Assembly (NCBI GenBank): GCA_020199775.1
Contig: JAIVJZ010000001.1
Span: 1-64,000 of the forward strand
Length of the DNA stretch: 64,000 nt
Origin: Acidobacteriota bacterium
Lineage (GTDB): Bacteria; Acidobacteriota; Blastocatellia; Pyrinomonadales; Pyrinomonadaceae
Reading direction: 5' to 3'
Part shown: positions 43,111 through 52,467 of the stretch, one piece after another
Layout of the letters: each line of letters begins with the position of its first letter
Position numbering within the stretch: the first letter of the stretch is position 1
The notes under the pieces: model-generated
The model's input: the letters and a program-made list of their open reading frames with translations, nothing else
What the model was told of the DNA's origin: nothing
The model's database searches: none
Program-made: the position numbers and the translations under genes

Positions 43111-44889
43111 ATGTCAGCCGTGGCCGAAGAGAAAAAGATAATCGTGGGCGGGAGCTTCCTGATCGAGGAGCGCACGCCGGAAGAGGTATTCACGCCGGAG
43201 GATTTCACGGACGAGCACCGGATGATCGTGGAGACGACGCGCGAGTTCATGGACAACGAGGTGCGCCCCGCGACCGCCGAGATGGAGAAGCACAACTGGC
43301 AACTCGTGCGCGAGTTGATTCGCAAGTCGGCGGAACTGGGGATGGTCGGCGTCAACATCCCGGAGGAGTACGGCGGCCTCGGACTCGACCAGACGAGCGG
43401 CGCGATTGCCGCCGAAATGCTAGGGCGTTCGGCCAATTTTGCGACGACGCTCGGCGCGCAGAGCGGGATCGGCCTCACGCCGATTCTCTACTTCGGCACG
43501 GAAGAGGCGAAGAAAAAGTACCTGCCGCGGATCGCTTCGGGCGAGTTGGTGTCGGCTTACGCGTTGACGGAAGCCGGGTCGGGTTCGGACGCGATGGCGG
43601 CGAAGGCCACGGCGCGCCTCAGCGCGGACGGCACGCACTACGTCCTCAACGGCGAGAAGATGTGGATCACGAACGGCGGCTTCGCCGACGTGTTCATCGT
43701 CTTCGCGAAACTCGACGGCGACAAGTTCAGCGGCTTCATCGTCGAGCGGCAGGAGGGGCTGACGAACGGCGCGGACGAGCACAAGATGGGCATCAAGGGT
43801 TCTTCGACGACCGCGCTCGTCCTGTCGGACGCGAAGACGCCGGTCGAGAACCTGCTCGGCGAGGCGGGCAAAGGCGCGAAGATCGCGTTCAACGTTTTGA
43901 ACATCGGCCGCTTCAAGTTGGGCGGGATGTGCCTCGGCGGGATGAAGTTGATGTTGCACGAGGCGGTGCGCTACGCCAACGAGCGTCATCAGTTCGGACG
44001 CCCGATCTCGTCCTTCGGCGCGATCAAGTCGAAGCTGGCGGAGATGGCGATCAGGACGTGGGTGGGCGAGTCGATGGTCTATCGCACGCTCGGCCTGATC
44101 GAGAATGCCATCAGCGGCGAGACGGACGCGGCCGCGAAACTGCGCGGCATCGAAGAGTACGCGGCGGAGTGTTCGATCATCAAAGTGGCTCTGTCGGAGT
44201 ATTGCGATTTCGTCGCCGACGAGATGGTGCAGATTTACGGCGGCTACGGCTACTCGGCCGACTACCCGGCCGAGCGCGCCTACCGCGACTCGCGCATCAA
44301 CCGCATCTTCGAGGGCACGAACGAGATCAACCGCATGCTCATTCCCGGCCGCATGATGAAGAGCGCGATGTCGGGGCGGCTCGCGCTCTTGCCCGCCGCG
44401 CAGAAGTTGATGGACGAAGTGTTGTCGCCGTCGCTCGCGTCGTTCGACGAGGACGAGGGCGTGCTCGCCGCCGAGATGAAACTCACGCAGAACGCGAAGA
44501 AGGTCGCGTTGATGACTTTGGGCACGGCGGCGCAGAAGTACATGGCGCGGCTCTCCGACGAGCAGGAGGTTCTGATGGGCATCGCCGACATCACGATGGA
44601 CGTGTACGCGATGGAGTCGGCCATCCTGCGCGCGCAGAAGCTCGCGGCGAAACGAGGCGAGGCGGCCGCCGCGCGTTACATCGAGATGGTGCAGGTCTTC
44701 TGCAACGACGCCGTGCAACGCATCGAAGCGCGCGCCAAGAACACGCTCGCCGCGATGAGCGAAGGCGACGAACTGCGGACGCTCCTCGCCGCCCTGCGCC
44801 GCTTCACCAAGCAGACGCCCGTCAACACCGTCGCCGCGCGCCAGTCGATAGCCGACGTGTTGATCAAGGCGAACAAGTACGCCTATTAG
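43111..44889 (+). CDS. fadE: Acyl-CoA dehydrogenase (FadE-type)
   Basis: This 592-residue FAD enzyme is longer than short-chain acyl-CoA dehydrogenases (about 380) and close to Bacillus FadE (about 590). It carries the flavin loop SAYALTEAGSGSDAMA, the middle segment YVLNGEKMWITNGGFADVF, and IYGGYGYSADYPAERAYRDS. The catalytic glutamate lies in IFEGTNEINRML. The extra C-terminal helical domain of about 180 residues is typical of this subfamily. AAGGAG lies before the ATG. It introduces the first double bond of beta-oxidation and ends the fadN-fadA-fadE set. Confidence 0.94.
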   Translation: MSAVAEEKKIIVGGSFLIEERTPEEVFTPEDFTDEHRMIVETTREFMDNEVRPATAEMEKHNWQLVRELIRKSAELGMVGVNIPEEYGGLGLDQTSGAIAAEMLGRSANFATTLGAQSGIGLTPILYFGTEEAKKKYLPRIASGELVSAYALTEAGSGSDAMAAKATARLSADGTHYVLNGEKMWITNGGFADVFIVFAKLDGDKFSGFIVERQEGLTNGADEHKMGIKGSSTTALVLSDAKTPVENLLGEAGKGAKIAFNVLNIGRFKLGGMCLGGMKLMLHEAVRYANERHQFGRPISSFGAIKSKLAEMAIRTWVGESMVYRTLGLIENAISGETDAAAKLRGIEEYAAECSIIKVALSEYCDFVADEMVQIYGGYGYSADYPAERAYRDSRINRIFEGTNEINRMLIPGRMMKSAMSGRLALLPAAQKLMDEVLSPSLASFDEDEGVLAAEMKLTQNAKKVALMTLGTAAQKYMARLSDEQEVLMGIADITMDVYAMESAILRAQKLAAKRGEAAAARYIEMVQVFCNDAVQRIEARAKNTLAAMSEGDELRTLLAALRRFTKQTPVNTVAARQSIADVLIKANKYAY

Positions 44890-44895
44890 TCGAAA

Positions 44896-44997
44896 GGGTA
44901 AGGGGTAAAGGGGGAAAGGGAAAGGGAGAAAAGCGGAAGCAATCCGATCGCTCAATCGCTTAACCTTTCCCCTTTAACCTTTCCCCCTTACCCTTTA
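44896..44997. repeat. Hairpin repeat B2
   Basis: Left arm (44896-44930): GGGTAAGGGGTAAAGGGGGA, AAGGGAAAGGG. Right arm (44963-44997): CCTTTCCCCTTTAACC, TTTCCCCCTTACCCTTT. The loop contains CGGAAGCAATCCGATCG. It lies between fadE and the MBL hydrolase gene. Confidence 0.83.
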
Positions 44998-45007
44998 TAT
45001 TCCGTCC

Positions 45008-45970
45008 ATGCGTATTATCCCCATCTCTTTGCCGACGCCGTTTTACATCGGGCCGGTCAACGTCTACCTGATCGCGGAAGACCCGGTGACGTTGATCGAC
45101 ACGGGGCCGAAGACGCGCGAGGCGTTGGAGGCTCTGCGCGAGGGATTGCGGCGGGCGCGTTTTCGCGTCCTCGACGTGAAGCGCATCGTCCTGACGCACG
45201 CGCACGAGGATCATTGCGGGCTGACGAAGTCTCTGCGGGACGAGGCGCAGGACGCGGAGGTGCTCGTCCACGGGTGGGAGACGGGGCACCGAAAAGGGAG
45301 GCTCGAATACGAGGAGCACCGCGCACTGCTGGCGCGTGCGGGCGTGCCGGGCGATGAAGTCGAAGAGATGCGCCGGATGTACGAGGGCGTGCGCCGGTAC
45401 GCGGACGCGCTCGAAGACGAGGAACACAAAGAACTGGCGGACGACTCGGAGTTGGAGTTCGAGAGCGGGAGTTTGCGCGTGGTGCACACGCCGGGACACA
45501 CGCCGGGGTCATGCTCGTTCGTGCGCGAAGCCGACCGGACGATCATCGCGGGCGACTGCGTGCTCAAACGCGTGACGCCGAACCCGGTGCTCTCGCCCGA
45601 CCCCGTTGACCCTTCGCGCAGGTTTCCGTCGCTCGCCGAATACCTCGTGAGCCTCGCGCGCCTGCGCGCGTTCGCGCCGACGCTCGTTCACGGCGGGCAC
45701 GGCGAGGCGGTCGAGGATTTCGAGGAGTTGTTCACGCGTTACCTGCGCGCCATACGAGAGCGGCAGGCGGAAGTGATCCGGCTTGTGCCGAAGGCGGGCG
45801 CGAGCGCGTGGGAGGTGGCGCGCGAGATGTTTCCGGGCGCGGAGGACGTGCATCGCTTCCTCGCCGTGTCGGAGACGGTGGCGCATCTCGATCTGGCGAA
45901 CGCGGAGAATAAGCTCGCCTTGGAGTTGTCGAGCGACGGGCGAGAGGTCTATCGAAAGCCGACGGGGTAA
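45008..45970 (+). CDS. MBL-fold metallohydrolase
   Basis: This 320-residue protein has the metallo-beta-lactamase signature THAHEDHCG (HxHxDH), followed by VVHTPGHTPGSCSF and an aspartate in IIAGDCVL, plus the histidine in VHGGHGEA. The C-terminal 100 residues form a winged-helix-like domain typical of the LACTB2 group (LPKAGASAWEVAREMF). Members hydrolyse thioesters, phosphoesters or RNA. Its place after the fad run might suggest an acyl-CoA thioesterase, but this is only inference. The start is poorly supported by a ribosome site. Confidence 0.88.
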   Translation: MRIIPISLPTPFYIGPVNVYLIAEDPVTLIDTGPKTREALEALREGLRRARFRVLDVKRIVLTHAHEDHCGLTKSLRDEAQDAEVLVHGWETGHRKGRLEYEEHRALLARAGVPGDEVEEMRRMYEGVRRYADALEDEEHKELADDSELEFESGSLRVVHTPGHTPGSCSFVREADRTIIAGDCVLKRVTPNPVLSPDPVDPSRRFPSLAEYLVSLARLRAFAPTLVHGGHGEAVEDFEELFTRYLRAIRERQAEVIRLVPKAGASAWEVAREMFPGAEDVHRFLAVSETVAHLDLANAENKLALELSSDGREVYRKPTG

Positions 45971-46042
45971 TCGAGCGAAGCGCGCGCTCTCGCCGACGAA
46001 GCGCTTTTTACTGGCGCGCAATCCGGACATTAAACTGAAATT

Positions 46043-46090
46043 GAAACGGCCGCCGCCCATCACCTTGAAGTGATGAGCGGCGGCCGTTTC
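46043..46090. terminator. Bidirectional terminator between convergent genes
   Basis: GAAACGGCCGCCGCCCATCAC (46043-46063) pairs almost perfectly with GTGATGAGCGGCGGCCGTTTC (46070-46090) around a 6-nt loop. One mismatch is present (CC-A versus A). It lies between the MBL gene and the lamin-tail gene, both ending towards it. Confidence 0.85.
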
Positions 46091-46144
46091 GGTTGAGCCG
46101 GAGGGCTCGCCCGCGCCGTCGAGCGCGCGGGCTATCCGCGCGGG

Positions 46145-48073
46145 CTATTTGTTTCCGGCGGCGCGAGCTTTACGTGTCGCCTGAGCTTTGGTGGCGCTGG
46201 CCGGAGACGGCGGAGGCGCGGTCAGGGCTTCGACGTTGACGAAGAAGCGGAATGAGCCGTTTTGCTCGACGCCGAGCAGGAACTGCAAGTTGACGCTCGC
46301 GCCGTTCGCGAGCGGATTCGCCAGCGTGACCGTGCCGGCCGAGAGCGACGAGTTGAACCCGCCGCCGTTCGGTTGGCCGGCCGCGTCAGTTTCGAGCGTC
46401 GTGCCCTCGATGACAGTCTGCGGGCTGGCGTTGTCGGAGCAGAGGTGCGGCGTGCCGCTCTCGCTCTGGCAAGTGGCCGTCACCTGCGTCGAACTGATCG
46501 CACGCAGGTCGGCCGTGCCGAGCGGCGCGGGGAAGGTGGTGATGTCCACGATGCGGAAGCGCAGGCGCGAGACGGGCGCGCCCGTGTTGTTGGTGAAGCG
46601 GCGACGGATCGAGAGCGTGCCCGTCGAAGTGGGAGACCCGCCGAAGCCCGACCCCGCGCCCGTGCGACGCTCGAAGCGGCACGCGCTCGGCAGCGTCGGG
46701 TTGACGGCGATGCTCGCGCATTGCGGGTCAACGAGCGAAGCCTTGATCGTGGCGTTGCTCTGGACGGGCGACGCGAGATTTTCGGGGCCGGGCGCGCCGA
46801 GACGCTGGCAGATGAAGTTGATCGTCGAGGCGCACAAATTCGTCCCGTTGATGTCGGCGGTCTGGAAGTCCGTCTCGTTGTTGTTCGTGTCCTGCGGCAG
46901 GCCGCTCCGCGCGTCGCGGAAGAGGCTGTAGTTAATGCCGGGATTCCCGCTCAGGGCGGCCGACAACGGGGGGTAGCCGGTGCCTTCGACGTAGATCGGG
47001 TTGGTCTCCGTAGCCGCACCGACGGCGTCGATGCGGTTGGCGAGCGTGAAGTTCGCCTGAAGCGACGTGTTGAAGAGGGCGATCCCGGCGTTCGTCGGGA
47101 TGTCCTCGTTCAAGGTGTTGTCGCCCGTAGCCGTCGTGCCGCTGCCGGAAGGGTACGCGCTGCCGCTGAAAGAGCCGGTGCATGCGCCGCCGCCGTTATT
47201 GACGGCGAGATAGTGGCCGCGCGCCGGGATGATCGTGTTGTTCGGGATGGTGAACAAGACGTTCCCGTTCGACTGCGCGACGGCAAAGCCCGCCGAGCCT
47301 GCTTCGAGTGACTGCACCGTAAATGAACTGCTTGACGGATTGTAAATTTCGACGAACTCGTCGCACGAGCCGGTCGGCCCGAACGTGCGGAACTCGCTGA
47401 TCAGAAGCATCGTTCCGACGAGCGAATTGCGCGGTGTCGGGGTGGCGGCGGTGAAATCCAGATTGTTGTTGTCCGTGTCAACGCTGCCGCCGCCGTTACG
47501 GATGTCGGCGGTGGTGGTCGAAGGGGCGGGCGCGCGTCCCGCACCTTCAAAGCAGTTGGCGGTCGTGCCGTAGCCGACGAAGTCTCTGACCTGCGAGGGC
47601 GTGGCCGGGCAGCCGCTCGCCGTCAGCGTGATCGCGGTGGTGGTATTGGCGAGAAAAACTTTGCCCGCCGTCGCGGCCAGGGCTATCGTGCCGGTCGTGT
47701 TCGGCGGCGGGAGCGCGGTCACGCCGTTGGCGTTGAACGCCTCCGCGACCAGATAATACTGCCCCGGTTGGAGCGTGAAGTTCGTCAGCGGCGTGACTCC
47801 GCTCGCCGAGTTGTTGATTGTCGTACCGGTGGCCGAACTGTATTGCACCGAGAGGCCGTTGAGCGAAACGGGCGTCGTGCCGCGGTTGTAGATTTCGATG
47901 AAGTCGTTTTTGTAGGTGGAGCACCCGGCCGTGCCGCATCCCGCCCCGCCGTAAATCTGGCTGATGACGAGGTCGGGGCTGCCCTGTGCGAAGGCGACTT
48001 GCGAAGTCGAGAAGGCGAAGCCCAGTGCGAGTGTCGCGAGGGCCACGAAAAAGAGTTTGCGAAGGGGTTGCAT
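46145..48073 (-). CDS. Secreted lamin-tail-domain protein
   Basis: This 642-residue protein begins with a signal peptide (LFFVALATLALGFAF, cleavage near AFAQ-G). Two lamin-tail-like Ig-fold domains follow: PDLVISQIYGGAGC ... NDFIEIYNRGTTPVSLNGL, and LLISEFRTFGPTGSCDEFVE, IYNPSSSSFTVQSL. The middle and C-terminal parts are beta-rich and similar to cell-surface proteins (RLRFRIVDITTFPAPLGTAD). The last 40 residues are basic and Ala-rich. It is probably exported, role unknown. AGGAG lies about 8 nt before the start. Confidence 0.85.
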   Translation of the reverse strand: MQPLRKLFFVALATLALGFAFSTSQVAFAQGSPDLVISQIYGGAGCGTAGCSTYKNDFIEIYNRGTTPVSLNGLSVQYSSATGTTINNSASGVTPLTNFTLQPGQYYLVAEAFNANGVTALPPPNTTGTIALAATAGKVFLANTTTAITLTASGCPATPSQVRDFVGYGTTANCFEGAGRAPAPSTTTADIRNGGGSVDTDNNNLDFTAATPTPRNSLVGTMLLISEFRTFGPTGSCDEFVEIYNPSSSSFTVQSLEAGSAGFAVAQSNGNVLFTIPNNTIIPARGHYLAVNNGGGACTGSFSGSAYPSGSGTTATGDNTLNEDIPTNAGIALFNTSLQANFTLANRIDAVGAATETNPIYVEGTGYPPLSAALSGNPGINYSLFRDARSGLPQDTNNNETDFQTADINGTNLCASTINFICQRLGAPGPENLASPVQSNATIKASLVDPQCASIAVNPTLPSACRFERRTGAGSGFGGSPTSTGTLSIRRRFTNNTGAPVSRLRFRIVDITTFPAPLGTADLRAISSTQVTATCQSESGTPHLCSDNASPQTVIEGTTLETDAAGQPNGGGFNSSLSAGTVTLANPLANGASVNLQFLLGVEQNGSFRFFVNVEALTAPPPSPASATKAQATRKARAAGNK

Positions 48074-48426
48074 AGGGAAATTCTCCTGGGAATCTAGGCT
48101 GTGTATGTGTGCAGCGCGTGTTGATAGTCAGCGGCCTCGCCGGGTTTTTGTTTGATTTGGCCGGGCGCGCCTTCTCTCGCGAAATTGTTCTACAAAATTC
48201 GTGGGAAACGAATTTTTTTGCAGAGCGGCGAGAATAAGCTAAACGCCGATTCGGGTCAAATGATTTCCCCCTCGCACCTGCGTCGCGCCTCGCCCGCGCA
48301 ACCCGGCGGCGCGCCGCGGCCGGACGCGAAACCCCCGCGCGCTCCCCTTCAAGATTGAAACTTTTTCTTCCGGCTACCCATCTACCCTGACAGTGCGGGG
48401 GCGTGACCGCCGTAGGGCGCGCGTCG
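48074..48426. other. Intergenic stretch without a recognised gene
   Basis: The 353-nt gap separates the lamin-tail gene and a methyltransferase gene, both on the minus strand. It should contain the promoter of the lamin-tail gene. It contains AT-rich runs (AAACGAATTTTTTTGC at 48207-48222), a Pro-rich GC segment near 48300, and ends at the methyltransferase stop. No hairpin of the word-repeat type is visible. Confidence 0.5.
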
Positions 48427-48972
48427 TCACTTGATGACTTCAAACTCGAAGTAGATGGTCTTGCCGCGAATCACGTAGCAGAGGTAAGTCTCCCAGAAGC
48501 GGCGTAGGAAGCGTAAGGACGGGTAGCGGTTGGAGAGGTTGACGAGAAATTCTATGCCGAGCGCGCGCCAGAGTTTCAGGAGCGTCACGCGGACGACGCG
48601 CGGGCGCAAGGTAACGTCGCTGTAGAAGGCGAAGTCGGGGCGTTGGCCGGTGAAGTAGGCGAAGGATTCGGTCGTCAGGTGATGGCGGTGCGTGGGGTCT
48701 GTGTAAGAGGCGATGTCGGAGTAGTGGGGCGTGTCGAGACGTATGAGGCCGCCGGGCTTGGTGATGCGATGCAGTTCCGCGACGACGGCGAGCACGTCGT
48801 CGATGTGTTCGATGACTTGATTGCCGACCACCACGTCGAACTCGTTATCGGGAAAGGGGTAGGGCACGGCGTCGAGATCGTGAATCACGTCGGCGTGTGT
48901 TCTGGGGTTGCTGTCGAGGCCGATGCTGCCGGGCGTCTTTTTGATGCCGCAGCCGATGTCGAGAATTTTCAT
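48427..48972 (-). CDS. Class I SAM-dependent methyltransferase
   Basis: This 181-residue protein has motif I as ILDIGCGIKKTPGSIGLDSN and motif II near YPFPDNEFDVVVGNQVIEHI, followed by RITKPGGLIRLDTPHYSD. The Methyltransf_11 fold is complete, and the C-terminal part has a hydrophobic helix and a YLCYVIRGKTIYFEFEVI tail. The substrate is unknown. The gene lies downstream of nothing obviously related. It is divergent from the PDZ protein gene. Confidence 0.87.
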   Translation of the reverse strand: MKILDIGCGIKKTPGSIGLDSNPRTHADVIHDLDAVPYPFPDNEFDVVVGNQVIEHIDDVLAVVAELHRITKPGGLIRLDTPHYSDIASYTDPTHRHHLTTESFAYFTGQRPDFAFYSDVTLRPRVVRVTLLKLWRALGIEFLVNLSNRYPSLRFLRRFWETYLCYVIRGKTIYFEFEVIK

Positions 48973-49105
48973 CGCGGAGAAATTAACCCAAGTGCGCGCC
49001 GTCGCGCAAAACTACCGGCGCGCTCGCGCGGCGCAAAATTTTCGGAACCGCGCCGCCTGCCCTACGTGAAATTGCCAGATATCTCTCTCTCGGAGGATTG
49101 TATTT

Positions 49106-50266
49106 ATGTTCAGTAAAAAAACGGTTCTTTCCCTCGCACTGCTGCTGCTCGTCGCACCGGGCGGCGGCGCACGCGCACAGGACGCGCAAGGCGGCAGCGG
49201 CGGCAACACTTCCGGCGCGCGAGTTTTCGTCTACGGCGGCGGCAACCAACTCGGCGTCTCGGTCGAAAGCGTGACGCGCGAAAACATGAACAGTTTCAAC
49301 CTCGGCGGCGAGCCGCGCGGCGTGGCCGTCCGCGAAGTGTTGCCGGACAGCCCGGCGGCGAAGGCCGGACTGCAAAAGAACGACGTGATCCTGCGTTTCG
49401 ACGGCGAGCAGGTTTCGAGCGTGCAGAAGCTCCAACGCCTGATCAACGAGAGCGCGCCCGAACACACGGCGCGGCTCTCGATCAGCCGCAATGGCTCGGA
49501 GCAGGAGGTGTCCGTCACGCTCGGGAAGCGCGAGGCGCGCGGGCCGGGGGCGTTCGGCAATTTCAACTTCCCCGGCGTGCAGGAGTTCAACTTCGACGCC
49601 GGCGAACTTAAACGCCGCGCACAGGAGTTGTCGCGCAACTCCGAGGAATGGAAGAAGCGCGCGAAGGAGTGGGAGCGCGGTTCCGAGGAGATGCGCAAGG
49701 GCTTGGAGAAGTTTCGCGCGGAAGGCTTCGGCGACAACTTCCGGCTCGTCTACGGCGCGGGCGGTCGCCGCATCGGCATCACGACGCAAAACCTGACCGA
49801 TCAACTCGCGAACTACTTCGGCGTTTCGGGGCGCGACGGTCTGCTCGTCACCTCGGTGGCCGAGAACAGCCCTGCGTCGAAGGCCGGACTCAAGGCGGGC
49901 GATGTCGTCACGGAAGTTGACGGCACGCGGCTCAAAAATGCGAGCGAACTGGCGCGCGCCCTCAACCGCAGAGACGAAGGCGAAGTGTCGCTGACCGTCG
50001 TGCGCGACAGGAAAACGCGCACCGTCAAAGTGACGCCGGATCGCACGCAGAACAACCCGTCGTTCTTCACGCCGGGCGGCTTTGAAGCCATCGCCCCTGT
50101 GGCCTTGATCGCGCCGCGCGTCCACGTCGCGCCGCGCCCGCCGCTCATGCCCGCCATGCCGCGCATCACGCCGCTCGTCGCGCCGCGCCCGCCGCTGGAG
50201 GCCGCCCCGCGCATTTACGCCGCGCCGCCCGCCGCGCCCGCGCGTCCGGGCGTGTGGGTTCTTTAA
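49106..50266 (+). CDS. Exported tandem-PDZ protein
   Basis: This 386-residue protein has a signal peptide (VLSLALLLLVAPGGGARA) and two PDZ domains. PDZ1 is about residues 45-140 (GVAVREVLPDSPAAKAGLQK, NDVILRFDG). PDZ2 is about 215-310 (GLLVTSVAENSPASKAGLKA, GDVVTEVDGTRL). A charged coiled coil (about 165-205: ELKRRAQELSRNSEEWKKRA) separates them. There is no protease domain. The C-terminal tail is Pro/Ala-rich. It probably scaffolds or senses proteins in the periplasm. A GGAGG ribosome site precedes the ATG (nucleotides 49092-49096). A perfect terminator follows. Confidence 0.9.
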   Translation: MFSKKTVLSLALLLLVAPGGGARAQDAQGGSGGNTSGARVFVYGGGNQLGVSVESVTRENMNSFNLGGEPRGVAVREVLPDSPAAKAGLQKNDVILRFDGEQVSSVQKLQRLINESAPEHTARLSISRNGSEQEVSVTLGKREARGPGAFGNFNFPGVQEFNFDAGELKRRAQELSRNSEEWKKRAKEWERGSEEMRKGLEKFRAEGFGDNFRLVYGAGGRRIGITTQNLTDQLANYFGVSGRDGLLVTSVAENSPASKAGLKAGDVVTEVDGTRLKNASELARALNRRDEGEVSLTVVRDRKTRTVKVTPDRTQNNPSFFTPGGFEAIAPVALIAPRVHVAPRPPLMPAMPRITPLVAPRPPLEAAPRIYAAPPAAPARPGVWVL

Positions 50267-50305
50267 CGGCGCGCGCGAAAATGTAAAAAGAGTTGGCAGG
50301 CAAAG

Positions 50306-50350
50306 AAGACCGCAGCCCCGTCGAGCGTTCGACGGGGCTGCGGTCTTTTA
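50306..50350. terminator. Strong terminator between convergent genes
   Basis: AAGACCGCAGCCCCGTCGA (50306-50324) pairs perfectly with 50329-50347 around a GCGT loop. TTTT follows on the plus strand, and the arm begins with AAAG on the other side. It ends both the PDZ gene and the minus-strand gene at 50382. Confidence 0.93.
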
Positions 50351-50381
50351 CGTCGGGCGGTTCGATCTTCGGTCGCGCCCG

Positions 50382-52268
50382 CTACGGTCGCAACTCGCGC
50401 AACTCACGTTCGGCGTCGGCGTATGCGCCGTCTTTGACGTTGCCCAGACTGATCGCGGCCTCGAAGGCTTTGATCGCTTCGTCCCTGCGTTCCATGAAGG
50501 CGAGGATGCGACCCATCGCGGTGTAGGCGCGCGAGATGAGCGGGCGGTCTGATTCGGAAGTGGCGGAGTTGATGGCGAGCCGGTAGTTGGCGAGCGCGCG
50601 GCCGAGGCGTTCGTCGCGGACGCTCTCGACGAAGGCGTCGCTCGCGGAGATGCTGGCCGCCTGCGCCAGCGCGAAGAAGATGCGCGGCTCGCCCCCGTTC
50701 TCCGCTAGCAGTGCGCGCAGACGCGTCTCCGCCTCGGTGTAGTTTTTCGCGCGCAGCAGTTGGTTGATGTCGGCGATGCTCTTGTCGAGCGCGGCGCGGG
50801 CGTAGTTCGCGCGCGTCTCCTCGCCCGTGCGGTTGGCCGCCGCGCGCGTCGCCTCTCGGCGCGAGGCCGCGACGCGCTCGCGCGCCGACGCATACTCGGC
50901 CGGGCGGAGTCGCTCGCGCGCGACATCCACGCGCGTCATCATGTCTGAGAAGAAATCGGCGAAGTCGAAACCGGCGATCTCCTGATCACGCAGTTGCTCG
51001 GAGAAGTAGAAGGCGAGCACCGCGCCGCGCTCGTAGGCTTCGGCCAGTTGCGCGGTCAACTCGTCTTCGAGCGCGGCGCGGTCGGCCTGCGACTCTTTGA
51101 CTATGCTCGCGCGCTCCGCCTCTTTTGCGCGTTGCAGCCGCGCGCTCGTCTGCTCGGCCAGTGCGCGCGTGCGCGCGACGAAATTCATGCGCCCGTCGGC
51201 CGCCGCGATGAGCGAGCGCGCCACCGCCGGGAACACGTCGGGCATGGGCGCGCCCGCGGCCGCCGTCGCGCGCTCGTCGATGAGGCTGCGAATCTCCGCG
51301 CGCTTCAAGGCGATCTCGCGGTTGAAGCGCAGGACGACGGGGTCTATGACGTATTGCAGGTAGGCGCGGCGCACTTCGGACGATGCCGGGTCAAGCCCCT
51401 GCGGGACGACCGCGAAGTAGTCGTCGCCGATGACGCGGAAGTTGATCGAGCCGGGGACGGCCAGCAGATCGGGCACGAGGCGGAAGCGGCGTTCGCGCTC
51501 GCGCGTGATGAAGGCGGGCGGCGCGTCCTTCTTCGGCTTCGCCGCCTGATTCTTGATCGGCACGCGTTCGAGCGTGAGCGTAACGGGGCGCGTGTGCAGG
51601 TAAGTGAGCACGGCGCGCAGCATCTCTGCGGTTTGCGGGCGCAGGCGGTCGCCTTCCGCTTGGTGCGCGGCGAGATAAGCGGGCAGCCGCGTGGCGATCC
51701 CCGACTTGGCGTAGAACTCGCGCAGGAGCGGCGCGAAGTCGAGCACGTCGAGCACGCCCGCGAAGAGATCGTCGGAGCGCGCGGGCGCGTCGAAGGCGGG
51801 CGCGGGGCCGAGCGCGTAAGCGAGAGAGACGTAGCGCGCGGCCTGCTGGGCGGGAGTGGCCGACGCGTCTTTCAGTTTGTTCAGATCGTAGAAGCGGCGC
51901 ATGCGCGTGCGCAGTTCCGCGTCGAGATTTTCCTGATCGCGCCGGACGAGAGCGCGGAACTCCGTGGGCTGACGACCGGCAGGCGTCGGGTCGAAACCGG
52001 CGGCGTCGAGCGCGGCCATCATCACCAGCAGGCGCGGCTCCGGCTCGATCCGCACGCCGTAATCCGACAGATCAAGCGCGCCGGAACGGTTTGAACGCGG
52101 GCGCGGCGTCGGCTGCGCGTCGGCCGTTGCCGCCGCCGCCGCTGCTGTCGGCGCGGGGCGCGGCGTCGCGGCGGGCGTCTGCGAAGTCGTCGCCGGATTA
52201 CTTTGGGCAAAGGCCGCCGCCTGACCAAACGCGAGCACGGCGGCGATAACGAATAAATGCTTCTTCAT
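50382..52268 (-). CDS. Exported alpha-helical protein with C-terminal TPR-like repeats
   Basis: This 628-residue protein has a signal peptide (FVIAAVLAFGQAAAFAQ) and an Ala/Pro/Thr-rich linker to about residue 65. A large helical body follows, with coiled-coil-like segments around 370-470 (RAKEAERASIVKESQADRAA). The C-terminal 130 residues look like TPR repeats: INQLLRAKNYTEAETRLRAL and AYTAMGRILAFMERRDEAIK. I cannot assign a function. The ATG at 52266-52268 has no good ribosome site. It lies downstream of the DUF2062 gene, separated by hairpin G2. Confidence 0.8.
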   Translation of the reverse strand: MKKHLFVIAAVLAFGQAAAFAQSNPATTSQTPAATPRPAPTAAAAAATADAQPTPRPRSNRSGALDLSDYGVRIEPEPRLLVMMAALDAAGFDPTPAGRQPTEFRALVRRDQENLDAELRTRMRRFYDLNKLKDASATPAQQAARYVSLAYALGPAPAFDAPARSDDLFAGVLDVLDFAPLLREFYAKSGIATRLPAYLAAHQAEGDRLRPQTAEMLRAVLTYLHTRPVTLTLERVPIKNQAAKPKKDAPPAFITRERERRFRLVPDLLAVPGSINFRVIGDDYFAVVPQGLDPASSEVRRAYLQYVIDPVVLRFNREIALKRAEIRSLIDERATAAAGAPMPDVFPAVARSLIAAADGRMNFVARTRALAEQTSARLQRAKEAERASIVKESQADRAALEDELTAQLAEAYERGAVLAFYFSEQLRDQEIAGFDFADFFSDMMTRVDVARERLRPAEYASARERVAASRREATRAAANRTGEETRANYARAALDKSIADINQLLRAKNYTEAETRLRALLAENGGEPRIFFALAQAASISASDAFVESVRDERLGRALANYRLAINSATSESDRPLISRAYTAMGRILAFMERRDEAIKAFEAAISLGNVKDGAYADAERELRELRP

Positions 52269-52387
52269 GCGATTAACAACTACTTGTGTGTGAATTTTCC
52301 GCGCCGGGAAGGAACTCCGAAAAACGCCGCTCGGCAACACTTCTTAAAGATGCCGCACCGGGCGCGCCGGATGCCAGCAGGAGAAAT

Positions 52388-52467
52388 GATGAAGTAGGAA
52401 CGCGGAACGATGAATGAAAGACAAACGCTTTGTTTTAACGTTCATCGTTCCGCGTTCCTACTTCATC
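52388..52467. repeat. Hairpin repeat G2 (GATGAAGTAGGAACGCGGAA word)
   Basis: Left arm 52388-52414 begins GATGAAGTAGGAACGCGGAA. Right arm 52441-52467 is its complement, a perfect 27-bp stem with a 26-nt loop. The right arm also encodes the last residues of the DUF2062 protein (NDEVGTRNDE). The same family occurs at 13159-13233. Confidence 0.88.
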
